The notes under the pieces: model-generated
What the model saw: the letters and a program-made list of their open reading frames with translations, nothing else
The model's database searches: none
Told to the model about the DNA's origin: nothing
Shown here: positions 28,406 through 36,523 of the stretch, one piece after another
Layout: every line of letters starts with the position of its first letter
Position numbering within the stretch: position 1 is the stretch's first letter
Made by a program: the position numbers and the translations under genes
Source: JAHDCJ01 sp039028895
Lineage (GTDB): Bacteria > Bacteroidota > Bacteroidia > Chitinophagales > Saprospiraceae
Direction of reading: 5' to 3'
DNA length: 64,000 bases
Assembly (NCBI GenBank): GCA_039028895.1
Contig: JBCCHF010000016.1
Span: 1-64,000 of the forward strand

Positions 28406-29653
28406 TTATTCAGAAACAGCCAGGTTATAAGGTTTCTCCACCTCCTGGTAGGCGTACATATCATGTTCAGCGATATCAAGTCCTTTTATCTCTTCTTCTT
28501 CGGTAACCCTGATCCCTACCGTTACCTTCAGCAGGTATAAAAGGCTGAATGCGAAGGCGAAAGTGAATAGGCCGACAGCCAGAGTTCCATACAGTTGAAT
28601 CCATAATTGCCCCAAACCGGCTTTTGCCCCGAAAAGGCCAACAGCCAGGGTTCCCCAAACGCCACAGACGAGATGAACAGAGGTCGCACCAACCGGGTCA
28701 TCCAGTTTCAGTTTATCAAAGAATACAACGGAGAAAGGAATGATCATTCCGGCAATTCCCCCAATGATTATTGCCTGGGCCGGAGACATGAGGTCTGCAC
28801 CAGCAGTAATCCCTACAAGTCCACCCAAGACACCATTAAGTACCATACTTAGATCATGAGATTTGAATAACGCGTAAGAGGCAAAAAATGCCCCAACAGC
28901 TCCGCCTGCAGCAGCAAGTGAAGTGGTAACAAAGACCAGGGAAACACCTACCGGATCTGCAGAAAGGACTGACCCCCCATTGAATCCAAACCATCCGAAC
29001 CACAGGAGGAAAACTCCCATTGTGGCCAATGGCATATTATGTCCAGGTATTGGGTTGATGCCTTTTGAGGTGTATTTACCTTTTCTGGCACCAAGCAATA
29101 TAATGGCAGCAAGGGCTCCCCAACCACCTACTGCATGTACTATTGTTGATCCAGCAAAGTCGTAAAATCCTGCTGACTCAAGCCATCCGGCACCCCATTT
29201 CCACATGCCTGTGATGGGATAACTGATCGCAACAAAAAAGAAGCAAAAGATTAGAAATGAGTTGAGTTTAATACGTTCGGCCACCGCTCCTGAAACAATA
29301 GTACAGCAAGTAGCAGCAAACATTGCCTGGAAAATAAAGTCTGACCAGTAAGTATACGCGCCATCTGCATAAGCTATTGCTCCGGCATCGCCTTCAGGCA
29401 TGGTTAAGCCAAATCCGGCAAAACCGAAAAAGCCGCCTTCATTAACGCCAGGATACATTAGGTTAAAGCCAACAAAGAAATAGGTGATGAGCCCAATGGC
29501 TATAATCATCACATTTTTGAAAAGAATGTTAACCGTATTTTTCTTTCTTACAAAGCCGGCTTCAAGCATCGAAAATCCAAGATGCATTACGAAGACCAGC
29601 ACAGCAGCAATCAAAATCCATAGATTGTTTGCAGTAAATAAACTTTCAGTCAT
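28406..29653 (-). CDS. amt: Ammonium transporter
   Basis: 415 residues with about 11 transmembrane segments; moves ammonium through the inner membrane. Family signatures include the SDFIFQAMFAATCCTIVSGAVAER segment (family consensus FQ..FA), the D-F-A-G-S.VVH-like stretch DFAGSTIVHAVGGWGALAA with a pore His, and FGWFGFNGGS. The cytoplasmic tail (RVTEEEEIKGLDIAEHDMYAY) is the known contact region for P-II proteins. The P-II gene lies directly upstream on the same strand, the classic amt/glnK pairing, here in the order glnK-amt. Confidence 0.97.
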   Translation of the reverse strand: MTESLFTANNLWILIAAVLVFVMHLGFSMLEAGFVRKKNTVNILFKNVMIIAIGLITYFFVGFNLMYPGVNEGGFFGFAGFGLTMPEGDAGAIAYADGAYTYWSDFIFQAMFAATCCTIVSGAVAERIKLNSFLIFCFFFVAISYPITGMWKWGAGWLESAGFYDFAGSTIVHAVGGWGALAAIILLGARKGKYTSKGINPIPGHNMPLATMGVFLLWFGWFGFNGGSVLSADPVGVSLVFVTTSLAAAGGAVGAFFASYALFKSHDLSMVLNGVLGGLVGITAGADLMSPAQAIIIGGIAGMIIPFSVVFFDKLKLDDPVGATSVHLVCGVWGTLAVGLFGAKAGLGQLWIQLYGTLAVGLFTFAFAFSLLYLLKVTVGIRVTEEEEIKGLDIAEHDMYAYQEVEKPYNLAVSE

Positions 29654-29723
29654 GTCCCAATTATGTTTTGTGGTTCTTTAAATGGTTCGTGGTTATTATT
29701 CGAGGTCAAGGCATACGCTTGAA

Positions 29724-29797
29724 CTGGCAGGGCCTTTAACAGCCATCCGGCAACTTCACCTTTCTCATGCCAGATGCCCAAAAGGAGCCCCTGCCAG
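29724..29797 (-). repeat. Inverted repeat in the glnK-amt intergenic region
   Basis: CTGGCAGGG (29724-29732) is perfectly complementary to CCCTGCCAG (29789-29797). A further 5 bp (CCTTT with AAAGG) pairs after a small bulge. The intervening sequence holds other GC-rich short repeats. The long stem lies between the P-II stop and the amt start, so it may set relative expression of the two genes. Confidence 0.55.
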
Positions 29798-29834
29798 AAC
29801 AAGTGTAATATGAGACCTACTTATTGAATTAAAT

Positions 29835-30173
29835 CTAGACGGCGGCAACGTCAACTTCCCCTGTCCTGATACGGACGACTTCACTGACGTTCAGGACGGT
29901 AATTTTTCCATCTCCTATATCACCGGTGCGGGCTGCCTTAATAATGGTTCCTAAAATGTGGTCAACCTTGGCATCATCGGTGATAATGTCAAGTTGTAAC
30001 CTGGCGATATAATCAGAGCCATAAACTGACCCTCGGTAGACTAACTTTTCTCCTTTCTGAAGGCCAAACCCTTTCACATCTTTCATGGTAAAGAAGTTTA
30101 CGCCTATCGAAGCAAGTGCATCTCGTACTTCATCAAATTTTGTTAATCGGATTATTGCTTCTATCTTTTTCAT
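29835..30173 (-). CDS. glnK: Nitrogen regulatory protein P-II
   Basis: 112 residues; a trimeric sensor of 2-oxoglutarate, ATP/ADP and glutamine status that blocks Amt when nitrogen is plentiful. It starts MKKIEAIIRLTKFDEVRDAL. Gln39 and Lys40 lie in GLQKG and the T-loop Tyr51 (YRGSVY) is kept, so uridylylation is possible by sequence. The C-terminal part GTIIKAARTGDIGDGKITVL is the ATP-binding B-loop region with the conserved GDGKI. The T-loop sequence otherwise departs from the proteobacterial one. It is first in the run glnK-amt-OMP-glnII-gltB-gltD. Confidence 0.96.
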   Translation of the reverse strand: MKKIEAIIRLTKFDEVRDALASIGVNFFTMKDVKGFGLQKGEKLVYRGSVYGSDYIARLQLDIITDDAKVDHILGTIIKAARTGDIGDGKITVLNVSEVVRIRTGEVDVAAV

Positions 30174-30222
30174 CCTATTCCGTTTTTTATAACTGATCTT
30201 TCAAATTTTGTTTCTCAAAACT

Positions 30223-30253
30223 ATCTGACTAAAGCTTTTTTTTAAAGTCAGAT
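30223..30253. promoter_or_regulatory. 8-bp inverted repeat in the glnK promoter region
   Basis: ATCTGACT (30223-30230) and AGTCAGAT (30246-30253) form an inverted repeat around an AAAGCTTTTTTTTAA spacer. It lies 50 bp upstream of glnK and 84 bp upstream of the divergent helical-repeat gene. It is a candidate regulator site. No TAnnTTTG box was found for glnK. Confidence 0.4.
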
Positions 30254-30336
30254 TATTGGATATTTGCTATTTCCAAAACGGAGTTAAAAAAATCTAATCC
30301 ACTGAATAACAGCTCATAAAAACACTTTAATCTGTC

Positions 30337-31920
30337 ATGCCTATCTCGCAAACTGACCTGTTATTTAAGTTGATCAAGTCATTGACAAAAGCGGAAAAGC
30401 GAAATTTCAGGCTTTATGTTAACCGTATACAAAGTGGGGAAAAGGGGAAATTTGTAAGATTATTTGACCTTCTTGATAAAATGTCAACGTATAGTGAGGA
30501 GGTCATTTATAAAAACTTCAAAGGCCTTAATAAAGCCAAGTTTTCCAACCTCAAACGGCACCTGTATTCTCAAATTCTTACCAGTCTTAGGATGATCAAT
30601 ATCCAGAAGCATATTGATATACAAATCAGAGAACAAATTGATTTTGCAAAAATCCTCTATGAAAAAGGGCTTCACCTTCAGGCGCTTAAACTTTTAGAAA
30701 GGACAAAAAATCTAGCCTATAATTCACACCAGGACTACTTGCATCTTGAAGTGCTGGAAATAGAAAAAATGATCCATTCACGGCACATTACGCGCAGTAA
30801 GAATGTGGAGACTCTTGTGGATGACCTCGCTCTTAAATCCCATCATAGGAGTAAGGTGATTTTTAATATTGCCCAGTTGACTAATTTAAAGTTGAAAATG
30901 CATGCCCACTACATCCAAAAAGGGCATGCAGCCACAGAGGCAGATATTTTGGAATTCAGGGAAATGTTTGAAGCCAACCTGCCTGGCTTATCCTATAATG
31001 AAATGACGTTTTTTGAACGCATTTATTTCCATCAATCTCATGTTTGGTTTCACCTGACGGTACAAAATCATATTTACTGCTACAAACATGCTTCGAACTG
31101 GGTAGGGTTATTCAATGCTTTTCCCGACATGAAGGAAAAAGACCCAAACCTGTATATGAGGGGGTTACACTATATGCTGATAGCCGCATATAACATGGGA
31201 TATTATGCAAGGTTCATGGAGGTCCTTCGAGCCTTTGAGGAATTTAAAGAACCACAGTCCAAAAAGCTCAGACCTAACGCTCGGATCCTTTCATTCATTT
31301 ACAGGTATACATCCAGGTTGAACCAACACTTTATGGAAGGTAGTTTTGATGAAGGTCTCTATCTTGCCAAACGCATCAGGCAGCGCATTAAGCGATATCG
31401 ACTCCAGCTAGATGTTCATAGGATCATGGTATTTTATTATAAAATTGCCTGTTTGTACCTTGGATGTGAAATGCCAGGTAAGGCGATTGATATGCTGAAC
31501 AGGGTAATTGATATTGAAACAAAACATCTGAGAGAAGATATCCAGGTGTACTCTCGATTACTATTTCTAGTCGCCCATTATGAAGCTGGTAATTTTCTAT
31601 TTCTGGAACATCAGATCAAGTCGTCTGAGCGATTTTTAAACCGCACTTCAAATTTATCCCTGGTTCAAAAAGCAACATTAAGATTTTTCTCAAGGCTTAT
31701 AAAAGTCAGTCCAGAAAAAAAGGATGAACTTTTCCAGGCCCTATATGAAGAATTGATCGCCCTAAAGAAAAACCCTTTCGAACAACGTTCATTCTCCTAT
31801 CTCGATCTTTCATTTTGGGCGAAAAGCAAACTGTTGAAGGTGCCTATGAAGACTGTGATTCAGCGACATTTTAGAGATAAAATTCAAAAGTCGGGAAAGC
31901 TTAATCGGTCAAACAAATAA
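30337..31920 (+). CDS. Uncharacterised helical-repeat protein, paralogue of the gene at 8.4 kb
   Basis: 527 residues, soluble, predominantly helical, with no signal peptide. The N-terminal signature LLFKLIKSLTKAEKRNFRLYV..IQSGEKGKFVRLFDLLDK matches that of the gene at 8409-9947, as do ILYEKGLHLQALKLLERTK and IACLYLGCEMPGKAIDMLN. The repeated 30-40-residue helical hairpins suggest a TPR-like solenoid. The protein is basic at its C-terminus (HFRDKIQKSGKLNRSNK). It is divergent from the glnK run and followed by the promoter of the L21-L27 unit. Function unknown. Confidence 0.8.
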   Translation: MPISQTDLLFKLIKSLTKAEKRNFRLYVNRIQSGEKGKFVRLFDLLDKMSTYSEEVIYKNFKGLNKAKFSNLKRHLYSQILTSLRMINIQKHIDIQIREQIDFAKILYEKGLHLQALKLLERTKNLAYNSHQDYLHLEVLEIEKMIHSRHITRSKNVETLVDDLALKSHHRSKVIFNIAQLTNLKLKMHAHYIQKGHAATEADILEFREMFEANLPGLSYNEMTFFERIYFHQSHVWFHLTVQNHIYCYKHASNWVGLFNAFPDMKEKDPNLYMRGLHYMLIAAYNMGYYARFMEVLRAFEEFKEPQSKKLRPNARILSFIYRYTSRLNQHFMEGSFDEGLYLAKRIRQRIKRYRLQLDVHRIMVFYYKIACLYLGCEMPGKAIDMLNRVIDIETKHLREDIQVYSRLLFLVAHYEAGNFLFLEHQIKSSERFLNRTSNLSLVQKATLRFFSRLIKVSPEKKDELFQALYEELIALKKNPFEQRSFSYLDLSFWAKSKLLKVPMKTVIQRHFRDKIQKSGKLNRSNK

Positions 31921-31935
31921 TCCTGCAAAAATAGT

Positions 31936-31965
31936 TTGCAAATTTTCGATAAAGCCCTATCTTTG
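31936..31965 (+). promoter_or_regulatory. Full Bacteroidota promoter for rplU-rpmA
   Basis: TTG (31936-31938), a 19-bp spacer and TATCTTTG (31958-31965) match the consensus TTG-N19-TAnnTTTG exactly. Transcription should start near 31972, about 50 bp before the L21 ATG. This is the best promoter match noted in the window. Confidence 0.8.
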
Positions 31966-32023
31966 CACAGCCTTTTCCCAAGCTGGGATTTAGAGGTAAA
32001 AAAACAAATTAATTTTTAGAATA

Positions 32024-32335
32024 ATGTACGCAATAGTTAAGATAGCTGGTAGACAGTTCAAAGTAGCGGAAAACCAAGAGATTTTCGTTCACCAGTTGAA
32101 GGCCGAAGAAGGTGACAAAGTCTCCTTCGACGAAGTCCTTCTTATCGACAAAGACGGCGACGTAGCAGTGGGTCAACCAAATGTGAAAGCCGCAAAGATC
32201 GAAGCCACAGTGCTCGGTCACCAGAAAGGTGAAAAAGTGATCGTTTTCAAGAAAAAACGACGCAAAGGTTTCAAAACTAAAAATGGCCATCGCCAATCAT
32301 TCACCAAAATTAAAATTGACAAGATCGTAGGCTAG
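32024..32335 (+). CDS. rplU: 50S ribosomal protein L21
   Basis: 103 residues, the standard length. It has the family start MYAIVKIAGRQFKVAENQEI, the central FDEVLLIDKDGDVAVGQP and the basic end KKKRRKGFKTKNGHRQSFTKIKI that binds 23S rRNA. It lies 37 bp upstream of rpmA, the usual pairing. Unlike the L21 of some other Bacteroidota as I recall them, it has no C-terminal extension; that domain is on L27 here. Confidence 0.98.
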   Translation: MYAIVKIAGRQFKVAENQEIFVHQLKAEEGDKVSFDEVLLIDKDGDVAVGQPNVKAAKIEATVLGHQKGEKVIVFKKKRRKGFKTKNGHRQSFTKIKIDKIVG

Positions 32336-32372
32336 CCGCCAGGAGATCTTATAACTCTAAAATCCCTTTATC

Positions 32373-33098
32373 ATGGCACATAAGAAAGGAGCAGGTAGTA
32401 CAGATAATGGAAGAGATTCCTTAGCGAAACGGCTCGGGGTAAAACTCTACGGCGGCCAATATGCAAAGGCTGGAAATATTATCGTTCGTCAGCGAGGAAC
32501 CAGATTCCACCCGGGTGAGCACGTAGGCATGGGTAAAGACCATACCTTGTTCGCATTAGTCGAAGGAACGGTTGCTTTCAAAAAAGGACGTAAGAACAGA
32601 ACTTTTGTTCATATTGATCCCACTGAAGAAGCAATCCAGATCCTTAACGATCGCCTCAACAAGAAAGAAGATAAGGTTAGTACAAAGCCAGCTAAAGAAG
32701 CGCCTAAGGCTAAAGACAAACCTGCAAAGAAAGAAAAACCAGCTAAAGCGAAAAAAGAAGCGCCTAAAGTTGAATTGGCAGAAGCCAAATCAGTAGACAA
32801 GGTTGCTGAAACACCAGCTGAAAAAGATGACCTGACAGCTATCGAAGGTATCGGACCAAAGATTGCCGAACACCTTAATAATGCAGGTATTCACACTTTT
32901 GCTCAATTAGCTGCTTCATCAGTTGATCAAATCAAAGAAATTCTTGCAGCAGCAGGCAAACGCTACACTGCTCACGATCCAACCACCTGGCCTCAGCAAG
33001 CTGAAATCGCTTCACAAGGTGATATCACTGCATTGAAAGCACTTCAGGATGAACTGGATGGAGGAAGAGTAGTTAAGGCTAAGAATGAAGAAGAATAG
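32373..33098 (+). CDS. rpmA: 50S ribosomal protein L27 with a C-terminal helix-hairpin-helix extension
   Basis: 241 residues, against about 85 for ordinary L27. Residues 1 to ~88 are normal L27 (MAHKKGAGSTDNGRDS, RLGVKLYGGQYAKAGNIIVRQRG). A Lys/Ala/Pro-rich linker of about 60 residues follows. From residue 152 is a helix-hairpin-helix-like domain (DDLTAIEGIGPKIAEHLNNAG, then TFAQLA and DPTTWPQQAEIA...ALKALQDELDGG). HhH domains bind nucleic acids non-specifically; a role near the ribosome is inferred. The frame is continuous and ends at a strong terminator, so the extension does not look like a sequencing artefact. Confidence 0.95.
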   Translation: MAHKKGAGSTDNGRDSLAKRLGVKLYGGQYAKAGNIIVRQRGTRFHPGEHVGMGKDHTLFALVEGTVAFKKGRKNRTFVHIDPTEEAIQILNDRLNKKEDKVSTKPAKEAPKAKDKPAKKEKPAKAKKEAPKVELAEAKSVDKVAETPAEKDDLTAIEGIGPKIAEHLNNAGIHTFAQLAASSVDQIKEILAAAGKRYTAHDPTTWPQQAEIASQGDITALKALQDELDGGRVVKAKNEEE

Positions 33099-33118
33099 AA
33101 TCTATTATCATCCATATA

Positions 33119-33151
33119 AAAAGCCTGCTTCAAACTGGAGCAGGCTTTTTT
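33119..33151 (+). terminator. Rho-independent terminator of rplU-rpmA
   Basis: AAGCCTGCTTC (33121-33131) pairs with GGAGCAGGCTT (33137-33147), with one G-U pair and a 5-nt loop, followed by a T-run. A-rich sequence before the stem could make it work in both directions. Confidence 0.93.
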
Positions 33152-33156
33152 GTTGC

Positions 33157-33164
33157 TATATTTG
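33157..33164 (+). promoter_or_regulatory. Bacteroidota -7 box (TATATTTG) for the PolX-like gene
   Basis: TATATTTG matches TAnnTTTG and lies 31 bp before the ATG, immediately after the rpmA terminator. A CTG rather than TTG sits 19 bp upstream, inside the terminator stem-loop. Confidence 0.55.
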
Positions 33165-33195
33165 AACAATTTTTCAAAAACGCAATTTTCATTTT

Positions 33196-34860
33196 ATGTC
33201 TAACCGGGAAATCGCCAACTTATTTAACCTCCTTGCAGATTTGATGACCCTGCACGAGGAAAATCCGTTCAAGATTCGGTCTTACTCCAATGCTTATATC
33301 CAGCTAAGGAAACTTGAAACTCCGGTTGGCGATATGAGTGATGAAGAAATTTCCCAGGTCAAAGGTATTGGCAAAGCTATCAGATCAAAAATTGCCGAAA
33401 TACTCGAAACCGGTAAGATGAGCACGCTTGAAGAATACAAGACCAAAACGCCTCCTGGTATTCAAGACATGGTTGGTATTAAAGGATTGGGTCCAAAAAA
33501 GATCAGGCAACTCTGGAAAGAACTCGAAATAGAAAGTGTTGGAGAACTACTCTATGCCTGTAACGAAAACAGGCTCATCAGCCTCAGTGGTTTCGGTTTG
33601 AAAACCCAGGATGACATCAAGAAAAAGATTGGCTATTTCCTCCAATCAAAGGGCAAATTTCTTTTTGGACGCATTGAGGCGGAAGCCAAAGATATTTTCC
33701 AATTCGTGAAAGTCAAATTCCCTTGGTCAGACATCAGCTTTACCGGAGCTTTCCGGCGCCGTGACCCAGTCCTCAGTCGTATCGACATTATCGTTTCCGG
33801 AGGTAATCCAGCCGAAGTATTTGACAATGAAACCCTGATACTGGATAGCCAGGAAAAACAAACCTTCTCAGGAAAAACCGAAAAAGGGACTCCTGTAACT
33901 ATACATGCCTGTGAACCGGAAGAGTTTGGGTCGAAACTGTTTAAAACTACAGGAACCCGGGCATTTCTCGAAGCCTTTCTTAAAACTGCCCAGGCCAGCG
34001 ACTTTACCGGACTTAAAACCGAGCAAGAGGTATTTGAAAAAGCAGGTACTCCTTATATCCAACCCGAGTTAAGAGAAACAGCAGAAATAATCGAAAAGGC
34101 AAACACAGGGCTACCAGCATTGGTGGATGAGAAAGATATTCGTTCTGTTTTACACAGTCATACAACTTATAGTGACGGGCTCCACAGTCTCAGAGAAATG
34201 GCAGAAGAAGCCAGAGATCTTGGTTATGAATATATTGGGATTACCGATCATTCCAAAACTGCATTTTACGCTAATGGCCTGTCAGAAGAACGGGTAGCAG
34301 AACAGATGGCCGAAATTGATGAATTGAACCAAGAACTGGCTCCCTTCAAAATTTTCAAAGGCATTGAATCAGACATCCTGTATGATGGAACTTTAGATTA
34401 TGCACCTGAAGTACTCGAAAAATTTGATTTCATCATTGCTTCTATCCACTCGCAGTTAAAGATGGATAAGGAAAAGGCTACATCTAGGTTGATTGCAGCA
34501 ATCGAAAATCCCTACACCACCATACTCGGACATCCAACAAGTCGACTTTTGCTTTCGAGGGAAGGATACCCTATTGATCATAAAAAAGTAATTGACGCTT
34601 GCGCGGAAAAAGGGGTTATACTGGAGCTCAACGCTAATCCGATAAGGCTGGATGTTGATTATACCTGGATACCTTATGCTGTAGAAAAAGGTGTCAAAAT
34701 TTCTGTTAATCCTGATGCACATAGCAAGGAGGGGATTCAGCACATCAAGTATGGTGTTTTTGCCGCCAGGAAGGGAGGTCTCTCCCCTACCATGTGTTTT
34801 AACAGTCTGAACCTGGCCGAATTTGAAGAATTTTTACGAAATCGAAGGAAACAATTTTAA
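33196..34860 (+). CDS. PolX-like protein: degenerate family X polymerase domain plus PHP phosphoesterase
   Basis: 554 residues. The N-terminal HhH-rich region (SYSNAYIQLRKL, IKGIGKAIRSKIAEIL-type stretch, GIKGLGPKKIRQLW) resembles bacterial PolX. The palm motif that normally carries two catalytic Asp (GDID) reads S194-R195-I196-D197 here, so the first Asp is gone and polymerase activity is doubtful. The C-terminal PHP domain looks intact: H320-x-H322 (LHSHTTYSDG), ITDHS, IASIHSQ, GHPTSR and VNPDAHS supply metal ligands. A 3'-5' exonuclease or AP-site repair role from the PHP domain is likely. It is preceded by its own -7 box. Confidence 0.9.
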   Translation: MSNREIANLFNLLADLMTLHEENPFKIRSYSNAYIQLRKLETPVGDMSDEEISQVKGIGKAIRSKIAEILETGKMSTLEEYKTKTPPGIQDMVGIKGLGPKKIRQLWKELEIESVGELLYACNENRLISLSGFGLKTQDDIKKKIGYFLQSKGKFLFGRIEAEAKDIFQFVKVKFPWSDISFTGAFRRRDPVLSRIDIIVSGGNPAEVFDNETLILDSQEKQTFSGKTEKGTPVTIHACEPEEFGSKLFKTTGTRAFLEAFLKTAQASDFTGLKTEQEVFEKAGTPYIQPELRETAEIIEKANTGLPALVDEKDIRSVLHSHTTYSDGLHSLREMAEEARDLGYEYIGITDHSKTAFYANGLSEERVAEQMAEIDELNQELAPFKIFKGIESDILYDGTLDYAPEVLEKFDFIIASIHSQLKMDKEKATSRLIAAIENPYTTILGHPTSRLLLSREGYPIDHKKVIDACAEKGVILELNANPIRLDVDYTWIPYAVEKGVKISVNPDAHSKEGIQHIKYGVFAARKGGLSPTMCFNSLNLAEFEEFLRNRRKQF

Positions 34861-34878
34861 TATTTACGGAATTTATTC

Positions 34879-34886
34879 TAAATTTG
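34879..34886 (+). promoter_or_regulatory. Bacteroidota -7 box (TAAATTTG) for the DUF1573 gene
   Basis: TAAATTTG matches TAnnTTTG, 39 bp before the ATG at 34926. No TTG at the -33 spacing. Confidence 0.5.
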
Positions 34887-34925
34887 AAACTAAATCTTTA
34901 GTTAAACACAAAAATCACTTTAACA

Positions 34926-35507
34926 ATGGACAAAGCTAACCAAATTCAGATCGGGATGTTAGGCGCAATTATCGTCTTGCTTCTCGTTCAGATGAGCGGA
35001 ATTTTGGGTACTAACGCATCAAATAATTCTGTTCGCGCTAATGCCAGGGAAAATATCACGGCCAAAACAACTACGCCGACACCTCCCGCAGCTACAAATT
35101 CACTTACGCCGAATAATCCGGCTACACCTATTACGCCTCCTGCTCCGACAGGACCTACAACAACAATGACTTTCAAAGAGACTGCTCACGATTTCGGTAC
35201 CATCGTTGATGGTGAAAATGTTGAGCACATTTTTGAATTCACCAACACTGGTAGTGAGCCTCTAACCATCACCAACGCTAAAGGAAGTTGTGGATGTACA
35301 GTACCTGAATGGCCAAAAGAGCCAATTCCTCCAGGTCAGACAAGCTCTATGAAAGTTGCGTTCAATTCCAAAGGAAAATCAGGAAAGCGTGACCAGAAAG
35401 TTACTATTACTGCAAACACCAACCCTCCTCAGACAATTATCAGCATGAAGGGTGAGGTGATCAAGGATCCTAATAGCAATACTGCTACTACAATTCCTGG
35501 TCAGTAA
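34926..35507 (+). CDS. DUF1573 domain protein, membrane-anchored or exported
   Basis: 193 residues. A hydrophobic N-terminal segment (IGMLGAIIVLLLVQMSGIL, about residues 8-26) precedes a linker rich in Thr and Pro. A single DUF1573 domain (about 78-180) has the family pattern AHDFGTI..GENVEHIFEFTN, LTI..AKGSCGCTVPEW and the terminal GEV. DUF1573 is an Ig-like fold common in Bacteroidota envelope proteins, with no assigned activity. It is followed by an inverted repeat, then by the prenyltransferase gene. Confidence 0.9.
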   Translation: MDKANQIQIGMLGAIIVLLLVQMSGILGTNASNNSVRANARENITAKTTTPTPPAATNSLTPNNPATPITPPAPTGPTTTMTFKETAHDFGTIVDGENVEHIFEFTNTGSEPLTITNAKGSCGCTVPEWPKEPIPPGQTSSMKVAFNSKGKSGKRDQKVTITANTNPPQTIISMKGEVIKDPNSNTATTIPGQ

Positions 35508-35522
35508 ACTAATTGGCAGAAG

Positions 35523-35577
35523 GCAGTCTGCAGTCCGCAGTATTTTAACATACAGCTGACTGTCGACTGCGAACTGC
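35523..35577. repeat. Imperfect inverted repeat built of GCAGTC heptads
   Basis: The left arm GCAGTctGCAGTCcgCAGT (35523-35541) and the reverse complement of the right arm, GCAGTtcGCAGTCgaCAGT (ending at 35577), agree at 15 of 19 positions. Each arm is itself a short direct repeat. It occupies the gap between the DUF1573 and prenyltransferase genes and may be a terminator-like or dispersed intergenic repeat. Confidence 0.6.
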
Positions 35578-35611
35578 ATCTCTTTACCAGATTTTCTTCT
35601 GGTCTTTTCAC

Positions 35612-36475
35612 ATGAAGAACTACCTCTCCCTTATCAAGTTCAGTCATACGATTTTTGCTTTGCCGTTCGCTTTGATCGGCTTTTTTATTGCCTTGAAAGA
35701 ACTTGAAAAACCATTTGACTGGTTGATCCTCGGTCTCATATTGCTTTGTATGGTCTTTGCCAGAAGTGCAGCAATGGCCTTTAATCGCTATATTGACCGC
35801 GACATTGACAGCAAAAATCCGCGAACAGCACAGCGGGAGATACCGGCTGGTGTGATCAAGCCGTCTTATGCCCTTGCTTTCGTTATCCTGAATAGCCTGT
35901 TCTTTGTACTTACCACTTGGTTTATCAATCCTTTATGTTTTTACCTTTCTCCTGTAGCACTTTTAGTTATACTGGGTTATAGCTACAGCAAGCGATTTAC
36001 CTGGCTTTGTCATTTCATCCTTGGCCTTGGCTTAGCACTTGCGCCTATAGGTGCTTATCTCGCGGCTGGTGGCAATTTTGATGCCATTCCACTGTATTAT
36101 TCATTTGCTGTCTTGTTTTGGGTTTCTGGATTCGACATCATTTATGCTTTACAGGATCGCGACTTCGATATGTCGTTACAACTCAAGTCTATACCTGTCA
36201 AATTAGGGAAAGAACGGGCGTTATGGCTATCGTCTTTTCTTCATATCTGTTGCGGACTTTTGATTGCGCTTGCAGCTTATTCGCTGTTCACCCAATATGA
36301 TATCTTCAAATGGCTCACCATTTCCGGAACAGTCGTTTTCATTGCTTTGCTAATCTATCAGCATACCATTGTCAAAGCTAATGACCTGAGCCGTGTCAAC
36401 ATCGCTTTTTTCACCACCAATGGCTTTGCCAGTCTGTTACTGGGTGTGGCAATCATCCTTGACTTTTGGCTATGA
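35612..36475 (+). CDS. mqnP: UbiA-family prenyltransferase, probably of menaquinone biosynthesis
   Basis: 287 residues, about 8 transmembrane helices. The two Asp-rich prenyl-diphosphate/Mg sites are present: NRYIDRDIDSKNPRTAQREIP-type (NxxxDxxxD) and YALQDRDFDM (DxxxD). Its features fit the subgroup once called putative 4-hydroxybenzoate polyprenyltransferase, which serves the futalosine pathway of menaquinone synthesis as MqnP. The alternative is a MenA-like or heme O enzyme. No other mqn gene is in the window, so the pathway call rests on family alone. Confidence 0.82.
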   Translation: MKNYLSLIKFSHTIFALPFALIGFFIALKELEKPFDWLILGLILLCMVFARSAAMAFNRYIDRDIDSKNPRTAQREIPAGVIKPSYALAFVILNSLFFVLTTWFINPLCFYLSPVALLVILGYSYSKRFTWLCHFILGLGLALAPIGAYLAAGGNFDAIPLYYSFAVLFWVSGFDIIYALQDRDFDMSLQLKSIPVKLGKERALWLSSFLHICCGLLIALAAYSLFTQYDIFKWLTISGTVVFIALLIYQHTIVKANDLSRVNIAFFTTNGFASLLLGVAIILDFWL

Positions 36476-36511
36476 CCCACACGGTGGAACTCCCGGACAC
36501 CCTAATTTTGT

Positions 36512-36519
36512 TATATTTG
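36512..36519 (+). promoter_or_regulatory. Bacteroidota -7 box (TATATTTG) just before ruvX
   Basis: TATATTTG matches TAnnTTTG but ends only 4 bp before the ruvX ATG. If used, the transcript would be leaderless or would start inside the gene. No -33 TTG was found. Confidence 0.35.
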
Positions 36520-36523
36520 CGCG

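Noticed and set aside
29724..29797. Sigma-54 promoter upstream of amt
   Set aside because: The TGGCA string at the inverted repeat is not followed by TTGC at the right spacing on either strand.
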